A stretch of 64,000 nt of DNA from Lachnospiraceae bacterium (GTDB taxonomy: Bacteria; Bacillota; Clostridia; Lachnospirales; Lachnospiraceae): positions 87,007 through 151,006 of the forward strand of contig CAJTFL010000010.1 in NCBI GenBank assembly GCA_910575565.1, read 5' to 3'. The translations under genes and the position numbers were made by a program. This document shows positions 16,044-25,013 of the stretch, piece by piece (within the stretch, counting starts at the first letter, position 1; each line of letters starts with the position of its first letter). The notes under the pieces were generated by a model. The model saw only the letters and a program-made list of their open reading frames with translations, ran no database searches and had not been told where the DNA came from.

Positions 16044-18425
16044 ATGATGAAATTCCACAATGGATGTTGGTTATTGAAGGAAGGCTACGGGAGCTTTTCC
16101 CCGCAGCAAGCGTATGAGATCAGGAAGCAGGAATATGAAGTGCAGATTTGTGCGCCTACCAGGCATATCGCGAAGAAAGGGGATACGTTAGACGGGGTGA
16201 ACCTGACCGTGCGCATTACGGCCCCTATGCCGGAGGTGATCCGGGTGCAGGTGATCCACCACAAAGGCGCAAGGAAGAAAGGGCCGGAATTTGATCTGAA
16301 CTTAAACCCCCAGCCCCTTAAGGTAATGGAGGAGGGGAACCTCCTTATAGCGGAAAGCGGCCATTTAAGGCTGGTGATTGACAAGGAAAACTGGTCTATG
16401 CGCTATGAGCGGGACGGGGCGCTTCTGACGAAAAGCGGGAAAGGGGATCTGGCTTACATTAAGACGGACTGGAAAGGCCTGGCTTATGACATTGGGAAGG
16501 AAGGCAGCGCTTATATGCGCCAGCAGCTTGGCCTTTCGGTAGGCGAGCTGATATACGGCCTGGGTGAGCGCTTTACGCCCTTTGTGAAAAATGGCCAGTC
16601 CGTGGTTATCTGGAACGAGGATGGGGGAACCAGCACAGAGCAGTCCTATAAAAATATCCCGTTTTATCTGTCTAACCGGGGATACGGGGTGTTTGTGAAC
16701 CATCCGGAGAAGGTGGAGTTTGAAATCGGCACGGAACAGGTGGCGAAAGCAGCCTTTAGCGTGCCGGGGGAATGTATGGATTATTTTGTCATTAACGGTC
16801 CGTCCATGAAGGAAGTGCTGATGCGGTATACGGATCTAACTGGAAAACCGGCCAGCCTGGCTTACTGGACTTACGGCCTGTGGCTGTCCACCTCCTTTAC
16901 CACGAATTACGATGAAGAAACGGTGATGAGCTTTATCGACGGCATGGAGCAAAGGGGGATCCCTTTAAGTGTGTTCCATTTTGACTGCTGCTGGATGCGG
17001 GAATACCATTGGACGGATTTTACCTGGGATGAGCGGGTATTCCCGGATCCGGAAGGGATGCTCCGGCGGATCAAGGCAAAAGGGATCCGGGTTTGCGTCT
17101 GGATTAACCCCTATATCGGACAGGAGTCAGCCCTTTTCGACGAGGGCATGGAAAAAGGATATTTCTTGAAAAAGGAAAACGGCGATGTATGGCAGTGGGA
17201 TATGTGGCAGTCCGGCCTTGCTATCGTAGACTTTACCAACCCGGAGGCCTGCCGCTGGTATCAGGATAAGCTGGAAATGCTTTTGGATATGGGCGTGGAC
17301 TGCTTTAAGACGGATTTTGGCGAGCGGATTCCGGTAAATGTGGTATACCATAACGGGGCGGATCCGGTAAAAATGCATAATTTCTACACCTATTTGTACA
17401 ACCAGGCGGTATACCAGGTATTGGAAAAACGTAAGGGAAAGGAAGAAGCGGTACTTTTTGCCCGTTCGGCCACGGCGGGAGGGCAGAAATTCCCCGTCCA
17501 CTGGGGCGGCGACTGCTGGTCGGACTATGAGTCCATGGAAGAAAGCCTGCGGGGCGGCCTGTCCTTAACCAGCAGCGGCTTCGGCTTCTGGAGCCATGAC
17601 ATCGGCGGCTTTGAAAGCCAGTCCACCCCGGATGTGTATAAGCGCTGGGCAGCTTTCGGCCTTTTGTCCACCCACAGCCGCCTGCATGGGAGCACCTCCT
17701 ACCGGGTTCCCTGGGCTTATGATGAGGAAGCGGTGGAAGTGGTGCGGTTCTTTACCCGCTTAAAGCTGGAGCTTTTGCCTTATTTTTACGCCAGCGGGGT
17801 AAATACCTCCCGCACCGGCATCCCCATGATGCGCAGCATGGCTTTGGAATTTGAACAGGACCGTAACTGCGGTTACTTGGATAAGCAGTATATGCTGGGG
17901 GATTCCTTCTTAGTGGCGCCTATCTTTAATGAGGAAGGGACGGCGGAATACTATCTGCCGGAAGGGATCTGGACGAACTATCTGACCGGGGAGCAGGCGG
18001 AAGGCGGAAAGTGGAGGAAGGAGCGTCACGGTTACTGCTCCATTCCCTTGTGGGTAAGGGAAGGAAGCGTGATCCCCACAGCCCCTGGCCGTCTCCGGGC
18101 AGAGGGCGGCATGGAAGATCTGGAATGGAAGGTTTACTTAGGTAAGGGAAAATCCCGGGGAACAGTATATGAAAAGGGAAGGGCGGTTTACAGCCTGGAA
18201 GCGGAGCCGCAGGAAAAGGGTTTGGCATTAAGGTTTTTGGCGGAAGGAAAGAATGGGCATGGACAGGAGAACCAGGAGGGGAGCCCTGCGCCCGGCAACT
18301 CCTTAAAGATCCGCCTGGTTAACTGCCTGGTAAAGGAAACCGACTGCGGAACCATAGAGAGGGAAGGGAAGGATACGCTGATTACTTTGCCTGGAGGGGT
18401 CAGGACGGTGAACTGCCAGCTTTAA
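16044..18425 (+). CDS. yicI: Alpha-xylosidase, glycoside hydrolase family 31 (YicI type)
   Basis: A 793-residue cytoplasmic enzyme that removes alpha-1,6-xylosyl residues from the non-reducing end of xyloglucan oligosaccharides (isoprimeverose side chains). It matches E. coli YicI (772 aa) in motif order: 'YGLGERFTPF', the nucleophile Asp424 in 'FKTDFGERIP', and the acid/base Asp490 in 'HWGGDCWSDYESM'. The distinctive 'KTDFGERIP' string separates alpha-xylosidases from GH31 alpha-glucosidases. ATG 16044 (or the adjacent ATG 16047) follows GAGAGGGG; the TTG at 16023 has no such site. It carries an extra charged stretch near the C-terminus. It lies between fucosidase and beta-glucosidase genes on the same strand. 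Confidence 0.92.
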   Translation: MMKFHNGCWLLKEGYGSFSPQQAYEIRKQEYEVQICAPTRHIAKKGDTLDGVNLTVRITAPMPEVIRVQVIHHKGARKKGPEFDLNLNPQPLKVMEEGNLLIAESGHLRLVIDKENWSMRYERDGALLTKSGKGDLAYIKTDWKGLAYDIGKEGSAYMRQQLGLSVGELIYGLGERFTPFVKNGQSVVIWNEDGGTSTEQSYKNIPFYLSNRGYGVFVNHPEKVEFEIGTEQVAKAAFSVPGECMDYFVINGPSMKEVLMRYTDLTGKPASLAYWTYGLWLSTSFTTNYDEETVMSFIDGMEQRGIPLSVFHFDCCWMREYHWTDFTWDERVFPDPEGMLRRIKAKGIRVCVWINPYIGQESALFDEGMEKGYFLKKENGDVWQWDMWQSGLAIVDFTNPEACRWYQDKLEMLLDMGVDCFKTDFGERIPVNVVYHNGADPVKMHNFYTYLYNQAVYQVLEKRKGKEEAVLFARSATAGGQKFPVHWGGDCWSDYESMEESLRGGLSLTSSGFGFWSHDIGGFESQSTPDVYKRWAAFGLLSTHSRLHGSTSYRVPWAYDEEAVEVVRFFTRLKLELLPYFYASGVNTSRTGIPMMRSMALEFEQDRNCGYLDKQYMLGDSFLVAPIFNEEGTAEYYLPEGIWTNYLTGEQAEGGKWRKERHGYCSIPLWVREGSVIPTAPGRLRAEGGMEDLEWKVYLGKGKSRGTVYEKGRAVYSLEAEPQEKGLALRFLAEGKNGHGQENQEGSPAPGNSLKIRLVNCLVKETDCGTIEREGKDTLITLPGGVRTVNCQL

Positions 18426-18527
18426 GGGGAAGCTGAGAACCTGATTTTGTAAGGCAGGGTAAGGCAGGAGGAATGACAGGAAGAGCGAGATAAGGAAAAT
18501 GGCGGGAAAAATACGGAAGGAATGATT

Positions 18528-20735
18528 ATGGCGGAAAAAATAGCTGACGAGAGAATCTGGCAAAAGGAAAAACAGGCGGAAAGCCCCACAGGGGAATGGA
18601 CGGGAGAATGGACAGGGGAGTGTGAAGGGCAGTTTTGGGAACGGGCCAGGAAGCTTACCGCCTCCCTGACCCTGGAGGAAAAGATTGGGATGATCCACGG
18701 GGCCCAGCTGTTCCAGACGAAAGGGGTAGAGCGCCTTGGGATTCCCCCGCTGGTGATGTCTGACGGCCCCATGGGGGTGCGCCAGGAATTCCAGCCGGAT
18801 GAGTGGAGGGCCATTGGCCATACGGATGATTATGTCACTTACCTTCCCTGCAACAGCGCCCTGGCGGCTACCTGGAACCGGAAGCTGGCGAAGGAGCTTG
18901 GGAGCGTGCTGGGGGAGGAGGCCAGGGGAAGAGGGAAGGATGTGATCCTAGCCCCGGGCATTAATTTAAAGCGCAGTCCCTTGTGTGGGCGCAATTTTGA
19001 ATATTTAAGCGAGGATCCCTGCCTGACCGGGGAATTGGCAATTTCCCTGGTTAAGGGGATTCAGAAATGGGATGTGGCGGCCTGTGTCAAGCATTTCGCG
19101 GTGAATAACCAGGAGACGGAGCGGCTTTGGATGGAGGTAAAGATTGATGAAGAAGCCCTTCGGGCGCTGTACCTTCCCGCTTTTTACGATGCGTTAAAGA
19201 AAGGCGGCTCTTACACGGTGATGGGGGCTTATAACCGGCTGTACGGGGAGCATTGCTGCCAGAGCCAGTATCTGTTAGGGGATATCCTGCGGAAAGAGTG
19301 GGGGTATGACGGTGTGGTGATTTCCGACTGGGGCGGCGTCCACGACACGGAAGCGGCGGCGAATTCCCAGTTGGACATTGAGATGTCCGTGACCAGTGAT
19401 TTTGATGAATACCATATGGCAGATCCCCTGAAAAAGGCCATTGAAGAGGGGAGGATCCCGGAAAAGGCGGTGGATGAAAAGGTAACGCGGATCCTGGTGT
19501 TAATGATGCGGCTCCATATGCTAGACGGGGAGAGGAAGAGCGGCGCTTACAACACGGAAGGGCACAGGCAGTCAGCCCTTGCCGTAGCCAGGGAATCGGT
19601 GGTGCTGTTAAAAAACCAAAGGGGCCAGCTCCCCCTTTCCCGGGAAGGGGCAAAACGTGTTTTGGTTATCGGGGAGAACGGGGAGTGCATCCATTCAAAT
19701 GGCGGCGGCAGTGCGGAGATCAAGGCTTTGTATGAGATTTCCCCCCTTATGGGGATCAAAAAATGCCTGGGCGGGAACGCGCGGGTAGACTTCCTTCCTG
19801 GGTACTGCCGGGATATGGAGGAAAAGCCGGAAGAAGATGAAATAAACTGGCAGGCGGCAAGCCTGGGGAGCGGCCGCCCTGCGGGAGATCAGGAAAGGGA
19901 ACAAGAGACAAAGCAAGAAACAAAGCAAGACCTGGAGCAAAAAAGGGCAAGGCTGCGCCAGGAGGCCATCAGCGCGGCGGCCTCTTCTTCCTATGACCAG
20001 GTAATCTTTATCGGCGGCCTAAACCACCAGTATGACTGCGAGGGACAGGATCGGGCAGACATGAAGCTTCCTTACGGCCAGGATCAGCTGATTAGCGGGC
20101 TTCTTAAGGCAAGGCCGGATACGGTTGTGGTGCTGATGGGGGGAAGCCCGGTGGAGATGGGGGAGTGGATTGGCAATGCAGGCAGCCTGGTATGGTGCTG
20201 GTATGGCGGGATGGAAGGCGGAACTGCCCTGGCAGAGGTGCTTTACGGCCTTACCAATCCTTCAGGCAAGCTCCCGGAAAGCTTTTACCGGAAGATTGAA
20301 GACTGCCCTGCCCACGCCATAGGGGAATTTGGCAAGCCGGATCAGGCAGAGTACAGGGAGGGCGTTTATGTGGGCTACCGTTACCTGGATGCTTACCAGG
20401 TTGAGCCGGAATTTTGCTTTGGCCACGGCCTGTCTTACACGGACTTTTCTTATCAGGACGGAAGGCTGGTGGAGGAGAACGGCGACTGGCATTTTTCCTG
20501 CCTGGTAACGAATGTGGGGAAGCGCCATGGGGCGGAAACGGTGCAGCTTTACGTGCGCCCGCTTAAAAAATCGGAGGATGGAGGGCCAGGGATATTCCAG
20601 GAACTGAAAAATTTTGAGAAGGTGGAACTGGATCCGGGAGAATCCCGGATGGTTTTCATGAAGCTGGAGGAAAACCCGGAAGGAAGCAGGATTGCCGTAG
20701 GCGCATCCTCCAGGGACATTCGGATACTTTTGTAG
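18528..20735 (+). CDS. Beta-glucosidase, glycoside hydrolase family 3
   Basis: A 735-residue cytoplasmic protein with the GH3 layout: TIM-barrel domain, alpha/beta sandwich and a C-terminal fibronectin-III-like domain ('FCFGHGLSYTDFSY' then 'VTNVGKRHGAETVQLYV'). The predicted nucleophile is Asp267 in 'VVISDWGGVHD', and 'CVKHFAVNNQETER' is the conserved K-H motif. Between the domains there is a Glu/Lys/Gln-rich insert ('EQETKQETKQDLEQK') not typical of the family. ATG 18528 is preferred because GGAAGG sits 7 nt away, while ATG 18522 is only 1 nt from it. It likely releases glucose from the de-xylosylated backbone. GH3 enzymes can also be xylosidases; the exact sugar is inferred from neighbours. 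Confidence 0.9.
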   Translation: MAEKIADERIWQKEKQAESPTGEWTGEWTGECEGQFWERARKLTASLTLEEKIGMIHGAQLFQTKGVERLGIPPLVMSDGPMGVRQEFQPDEWRAIGHTDDYVTYLPCNSALAATWNRKLAKELGSVLGEEARGRGKDVILAPGINLKRSPLCGRNFEYLSEDPCLTGELAISLVKGIQKWDVAACVKHFAVNNQETERLWMEVKIDEEALRALYLPAFYDALKKGGSYTVMGAYNRLYGEHCCQSQYLLGDILRKEWGYDGVVISDWGGVHDTEAAANSQLDIEMSVTSDFDEYHMADPLKKAIEEGRIPEKAVDEKVTRILVLMMRLHMLDGERKSGAYNTEGHRQSALAVARESVVLLKNQRGQLPLSREGAKRVLVIGENGECIHSNGGGSAEIKALYEISPLMGIKKCLGGNARVDFLPGYCRDMEEKPEEDEINWQAASLGSGRPAGDQEREQETKQETKQDLEQKRARLRQEAISAAASSSYDQVIFIGGLNHQYDCEGQDRADMKLPYGQDQLISGLLKARPDTVVVLMGGSPVEMGEWIGNAGSLVWCWYGGMEGGTALAEVLYGLTNPSGKLPESFYRKIEDCPAHAIGEFGKPDQAEYREGVYVGYRYLDAYQVEPEFCFGHGLSYTDFSYQDGRLVEENGDWHFSCLVTNVGKRHGAETVQLYVRPLKKSEDGGPGIFQELKNFEKVELDPGESRMVFMKLEENPEGSRIAVGASSRDIRILL

Positions 20736-20852
20736 CTTTGTGATTTTTCCGCGGCTTTTGCAATTCTTCCTTTACTTATGGCAGATTTTGTTGTAAATTA
20801 GTAAGGTAGGAAAAATACCGCTGGGTAATTTAACCCTAAAGGAGGAATTAAC

Positions 20853-22127
20853 ATGGTTCGAGCTATCGTTGGTGCTAACTGGGGAGATGAAGGCAAGGGC
20901 AAGATTACCGATATGCTTGCAAAAGAGTCTGATATTATCGTCCGTTTCCAGGGAGGGAGCAACGCCGGTCACACGATTATTAATAATTATGGTAAATTTG
21001 CCCTCCATCTGCTGCCGTCTGGGGTGTTTTACGATCACACCACCAGCATTATCGGCAACGGGGTGGCGTTAAATATCCCGTATCTGATTGATGAGATTAA
21101 TTCCGTGGTGGAAAGAGGCGTTCCCAAGCCCCGCATCCTGGTTTCCGATCGGGCACAGGTTCTGATGCCTTACCATGTGCTGTTTGATACGTATGAGGAA
21201 GCAAGGCTGGCCGGGAAGTCCTTCGGATCCACCAAATCGGGGATTGCGCCCTTTTATTCCGATAAATACGCCAAGATTGGCATCCAGGTAAGCGAGCTGT
21301 TTGATGATGAAGTGATAAAGGAAAAAATAGGAAGGGTTTGCGAGACGAAGAATGTGCTGCTGGAGCACTTATACCATAAGCCCCTTTTGGATCCGGAAGA
21401 GCTTTTGGAGACCTGCCGCCAGTACCGGGATATGGTTGCGCCTTATGTGTGCGACGTGTCCGCTTACCTGCATCAGGCCATCAAGGAGGGGAAGACCATC
21501 CTTTTGGAAGGGCAGCTTGGCTCCTTAAAGGATACGGATCATGGGATTTACCCTATGGTGACTTCTTCCTCAACATTGGCGGCTTACGGCGCTATCGGCG
21601 CAGGGATCCCGCCCTATGAGATTAAGGATATTATTACCGTGGTTAAGGCTTACTCCAGCGCGGTGGGGGCCGGCGCTTTCGTCAGCGAGATTTTTGGCGG
21701 CGAAGCGGATGAGCTGCGCCGCCGGGGCGGCGACGGCGGGGAGTTTGGCGCCACCACGGGACGCCCCAGGCGCATGGGCTGGTTTGACGCGGTGGCCACC
21801 CGCTACGGCTGCAGGATCCAGGGAGCCACGGAGGTTGCTTTTACGGTGCTGGACGTGCTGGGCTATTTGAAGGAAATCCCGGTGTGCGTAGGCTATGAGA
21901 TTGACGGGGAAGTGACGAAAGATTTCCCCTCCACCGTTAAGCTGGGGAAGGCAAAGCCGGTATTTACCACCCTTCCCGGATGGAACTGCGATATCCGCGG
22001 CATTAAAACGTATGAAGAGCTGCCAAAGAACTGCCAAAATTATATTGAATTTGTGGAGAAAGAGATTGGGGTAAGGATCTCCATGGTATCCAACGGGCCG
22101 GGCAGGGATGATATTATTATGCGTTAA
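20853..22127 (+). CDS. purA: Adenylosuccinate synthetase
   Basis: A 424-residue enzyme that condenses IMP and aspartate, using GTP, to adenylosuccinate, the first committed step to AMP. Diagnostic elements: 'GANWGDEGKGKITD' P-loop at residues 7-20, 'FQGGSNAGHTI', 'GVALNIPYLIDE', and 'GATTGRPRRMGWFDAVA'. Start ATG follows AAAGGAGG closely. It stands alone: preceded by the GH3 gene on the same strand (117 bp gap) and followed by a long hairpin. Homotetrameric/dimeric cytosolic enzyme by family knowledge. Confidence 0.97.
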   Translation: MVRAIVGANWGDEGKGKITDMLAKESDIIVRFQGGSNAGHTIINNYGKFALHLLPSGVFYDHTTSIIGNGVALNIPYLIDEINSVVERGVPKPRILVSDRAQVLMPYHVLFDTYEEARLAGKSFGSTKSGIAPFYSDKYAKIGIQVSELFDDEVIKEKIGRVCETKNVLLEHLYHKPLLDPEELLETCRQYRDMVAPYVCDVSAYLHQAIKEGKTILLEGQLGSLKDTDHGIYPMVTSSSTLAAYGAIGAGIPPYEIKDIITVVKAYSSAVGAGAFVSEIFGGEADELRRRGGDGGEFGATTGRPRRMGWFDAVATRYGCRIQGATEVAFTVLDVLGYLKEIPVCVGYEIDGEVTKDFPSTVKLGKAKPVFTTLPGWNCDIRGIKTYEELPKNCQNYIEFVEKEIGVRISMVSNGPGRDDIIMR

Positions 22128-22506
22128 GGCTGCCGTTTCTTAAGAAGGAAAAGCAGAGGAGTTTCTTAAAGAGGGAAAATATAAGGAAATCGTAAGAGAG
22201 ATAAGCAAGGCGGGGCTGCCGGAAAATGTCTGCACGCTGCAAACTATTGTTGTGTATTGTTTGTTTTGCCATACCTACAGCAATAGCTTGCGGACAAGCA
22301 GCATTTTCTGGCGGCTCCTTTTTTGCGTTTGTTTTATCCGGCAGCTTTTCAAGGTGGATTTTCTGCGCCCTTATCCCTTATCATTTAAGGAGTTTTTAAC
22401 CTATCAAGGAAGCAGCAAAGCGGAGGATCAGCCCCCCTTTACCGGGCATTCCGAATTTCCTTTTACCCAGGTTCGGGCAATCCAAAGGCGGATAGTGATC
22501 GCCTGA
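22128..22506. other. Gene-free stretch after purA
   Basis: Contains the long terminator-like hairpin at 22218-22324. The remaining 180 bp up to the convergent small membrane protein show no credible gene; the 84-codon open frame at 22252-22506 begins inside the hairpin and lacks a ribosome site. Confidence 0.5.
22218..22324 (+). terminator. Long hairpin terminator after purA
   Basis: GCCGGAAAATG (22218-22228) pairs with CATTTTCTGGC (22302-22312), and GCAAACTATTG pairs with CAATAGCTTGC inside it; TTTTTT follows at 22319-22324. The hairpin is unusually long (about 95 nt) for a simple terminator. Confidence 0.6.
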
Positions 22507-22752
22507 TTAATCCGTTGTTGTATGGGGGGGATCTTTTGCCTCGCTGCCTTGGTTTTTCCGGTTGATCATGGTGAAAAATATCTGGTAGCCGTAAATGATC
22601 GCTGGAATAATCATCAGGCAGAATAAATCCGCCATTAAAAGCCGCAGCGCCCATTCTGCCCCGATCACCGCCAGGATTATGGCCCCTGCCGCCAGGATCC
22701 CCATAAGGATCAGGCCGATCACCGCCAGGGGCCTTCTGTATTTGCCCTTCAT
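22507..22752 (-). CDS. Small two-helix membrane protein
   Basis: An 81-residue protein with two hydrophobic segments ('AVIGLILMGILAAGAIILAV' and 'LLMADLFCLMIIPAIIYGY') and a charged, Pro/Thr-rich tail. Its ATG overlaps the stop of the ABC-F gene as ATGA and follows a GGAGGAGGAAA site inside that gene, so it is translationally coupled to it. No family recognised; function unknown. Confidence 0.7.
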   Translation of the reverse strand: MKGKYRRPLAVIGLILMGILAAGAIILAVIGAEWALRLLMADLFCLMIIPAIIYGYQIFFTMINRKNQGSEAKDPPHTTTD

Positions 22753-24746
22753 TGCGTTTCCTCCTCCTCTGCCAGCCCTGCCCAAAGCTCGTACAGCTTT
22801 TCCAGCTCCTGGCCTATCTGCTCTTTTTCCCGGTTTAGCTCCATCAGGCGGCTTACGTCGGTGTAAATTTCCTGCTGCGTCAGCAGCCCGTTAATCTCAT
22901 TATCCCGTTCTTCCAGCAAGTGGATTTTCTCTTCCGTCTTTTTTAAGTCATTCTGCCGTTTCCGCTGCTTTGCCTGTTCTTCCTTCCGGGCTTTCCAGTC
23001 CAGTTTCCCGGCGGAGGTCTTGGCGGCTTCGTTTTCTGCCGCCAGGGAGGCAGAGAGGGAAGCGGTCAGGCCGGAGAGGGGGCTGGAGGTCTTGGAGGGC
23101 ATGGCGGCAGTGGGGGCCTGCCCGGTAAGGGTTTTGGTCAGCTCGTCTTTTTTCTCCAGGTAATAGTCATAATTCCCCAGATACTGGATAAAGGTTTGGT
23201 TTGTCAGTTCCAGGATCCTGGTGGCCGTCTGGTTGATAAAGTACCGGTCATGGGAGACGTAAAGCACCGTGCCGGTGTAGTGGGACAAGGCGTCCTCCAG
23301 GATTTCCTTGGAGGTAATGTCTAAGTGGTTGGTAGGTTCGTCCAGGATGAGGAAATTCGCCTCGGACAGCATCAGCTTCGCCAGGGAAACCCGTCCCCGC
23401 TCCCCGCCGCTTAAGTCGGCGATCCGTTTAAATACGTCGTCCCCGGTAAAGAGGAAGGCGGCCAGCACGTTCCGGACCCTGGTATTATCCATATCTGGGT
23501 ATTCGTCCTGGATCTCGTCAAAGATGGTTTTTTCCGGGTGCAGGACTTGCTGCTCTTGGTCATAGTACCCTACATGAACCTTTGCGCCGGGGCGGATTTG
23601 GCCGGTGTCGCCGGGAAGGAGATCCATGATAATCTTTAGCAAAGTCGATTTCCCTGTCCCGTTATTGCCGATGATGGCTACCCGTTCCCCACGTTTAATC
23701 TCCATGTCCACATGAGAGAAAAGGGAAAGGGAGCCGAAGGCTTTGCTTAAGTTCCGTATGGTTAGCACATCATTTCCGCTTTCCGTCCGGGGGGACAGGG
23801 CGATGGACATGGCGTCGTTTACCTGGGCCGGCTTATCCAAAACCTCGATTTTTGCCAGCATCTTTTCCCGGCTCTCAGCCCGCTTGATGGACTTTTCCCG
23901 GTTAAAGGATTTCAGCTTTGCAATCACTTCCTGCTGGTGCTTGATCTCCTGCTGCTGGTTTAAGTAGGCCTTCATCTGAGCCTGGCGGAGCATGGAGCGC
24001 TTCTGGCTGTAGGCCTCGTAATCGCCTAAGTAGACCTGGGAACGGCCATTTTCCAGCTCCACGATTTTTTTCACCACCCGGTTTAAAAAATACCGGTCGT
24101 GGGCAACGATAATCACGCTGCCGCCGTAGTTCAGCAGGTAATTTTCCAGCCAGGCGATGGATTCCATGTCCAGATGGTTGGTGGGCTCGTCCAAAAGGAT
24201 GATATCCGGCTTGGACAGCAGGAGCTTTCCTAAGGAGACCCGGGTTTTCTGGCCGCCTGAAAGGGTGACAACAGGCTTGGAAAATTCTTCCTCCGTAAAG
24301 CCAAGCCCCTTTAGCACGCCGGTAATTTCGCTTTGGTAGGCATACCCGTTTTCCAGCTCAAACTGATGGTTTAAGCGGCTGTATTCCGACAGGAGGGTTT
24401 CCAGGCTTTGGCCTGATGCAGATTTCATTAAACGCTCCAGTTCCCGGATCCGCTGTTCCATTTGGATAATGGGCCGCTTGATTTCCAGGACCTCCTGGTA
24501 GATGGTGCGGGAGCTTTCCAGCTCCTGGTGCTGGGCTAAGTAGCCCAAGGTTTTTCCCTTTGCGATCACCACTTCCCCCTCATCCGGGGATAGCTGGCCG
24601 ATGATGATTTTCAGCAAGGTGGATTTCCCGGCCCCGTTAATGCCTACGATGGCAGCCTTTTCATGTTCTTCGATATGGAAGGATACGTTTTCCAGTACCG
24701 CATTGCAGCCGAATGTTTTTGCGATATTGCTGCAGGATAAAATCAT
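22749..24746 (-). CDS. ABC-F family ATPase (ribosome-associated type)
   Basis: A 665-residue soluble protein with two ABC ATPase domains and no membrane segments, the ABC-F arrangement. First domain: Walker A 'GINGAGKST', signature 'LSGGQKTR', Walker B 'IILLDEPTNHLD'. Second: 'GNNGTGKST', 'LSGGERGR', 'FLILDEPTNHLD'. Between them is the ABC-F linker ('QQQEIKHQQEVIAKLKSF'). The C-terminal 130 residues contain a Ser/Ala-rich spacer and a coiled coil, as in YdiF/Uup-like proteins. Family members act on the ribosome in translation quality control, some in antibiotic protection; nothing here separates the two. Start follows AGGAGGT. It shares a divergent promoter region with rex. Confidence 0.92.
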   Translation of the reverse strand: MILSCSNIAKTFGCNAVLENVSFHIEEHEKAAIVGINGAGKSTLLKIIIGQLSPDEGEVVIAKGKTLGYLAQHQELESSRTIYQEVLEIKRPIIQMEQRIRELERLMKSASGQSLETLLSEYSRLNHQFELENGYAYQSEITGVLKGLGFTEEEFSKPVVTLSGGQKTRVSLGKLLLSKPDIILLDEPTNHLDMESIAWLENYLLNYGGSVIIVAHDRYFLNRVVKKIVELENGRSQVYLGDYEAYSQKRSMLRQAQMKAYLNQQQEIKHQQEVIAKLKSFNREKSIKRAESREKMLAKIEVLDKPAQVNDAMSIALSPRTESGNDVLTIRNLSKAFGSLSLFSHVDMEIKRGERVAIIGNNGTGKSTLLKIIMDLLPGDTGQIRPGAKVHVGYYDQEQQVLHPEKTIFDEIQDEYPDMDNTRVRNVLAAFLFTGDDVFKRIADLSGGERGRVSLAKLMLSEANFLILDEPTNHLDITSKEILEDALSHYTGTVLYVSHDRYFINQTATRILELTNQTFIQYLGNYDYYLEKKDELTKTLTGQAPTAAMPSKTSSPLSGLTASLSASLAAENEAAKTSAGKLDWKARKEEQAKQRKRQNDLKKTEEKIHLLEERDNEINGLLTQQEIYTDVSRLMELNREKEQIGQELEKLYELWAGLAEEEETQ

Positions 24747-24829
24747 GTTAACCTCCTGATGATTGACTTATGTATGTTGTATACGAAAGAAGGACAAGAC
24801 GAAAAATACTCTGATAAAACAGCAGTAAT

Positions 24830-24858
24830 AGTATAATATATACATTATACTTTTGCAA
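24830..24858 (-). promoter_or_regulatory. SigA promoter for the ABC-F gene
   Basis: On the minus strand TTGCAA (24858-24853), 17-nt spacer, TATACT (24835-24830). It leaves a leader of about 75-80 nt before the start at 24746. Confidence 0.65.
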
Positions 24859-24873
24859 GAAGTGAAAATTCGT

Positions 24874-24902
24874 TTGACAATGATTTAACATAACTTTATA
24901 AT
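24874..24902 (+). promoter_or_regulatory. Consensus SigA promoter for rex with overlapping Rex-like operator
   Basis: TTGACA (24874-24879), 17 nt, TATAAT (24897-24902): a perfect consensus. TTGACAA-TGAT-TTAACAT at 24874-24891 resembles the clostridial Rex operator TTGTTAA-N4-TTAACAA at 11 of 14 fixed positions and covers the -35 box, which would allow autorepression. The transcript would have a ~105-nt leader. Confidence 0.75.
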
Positions 24903-25013
24903 AAAAATGGTGTTAAGATTAATTAAATAGCACGATAAGGCATTTTTGGAAGGCTTTTATGGGGAAGTAAAGGGATTCCAAGAGCCGATTAAAGGGAAAA
25001 GGGGTTGTAAAAA

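Noticed and set aside
22252..22506. 84-codon frame after purA
   Set aside because: Begins within a hairpin terminator, lacks a ribosome site and resembles no protein.
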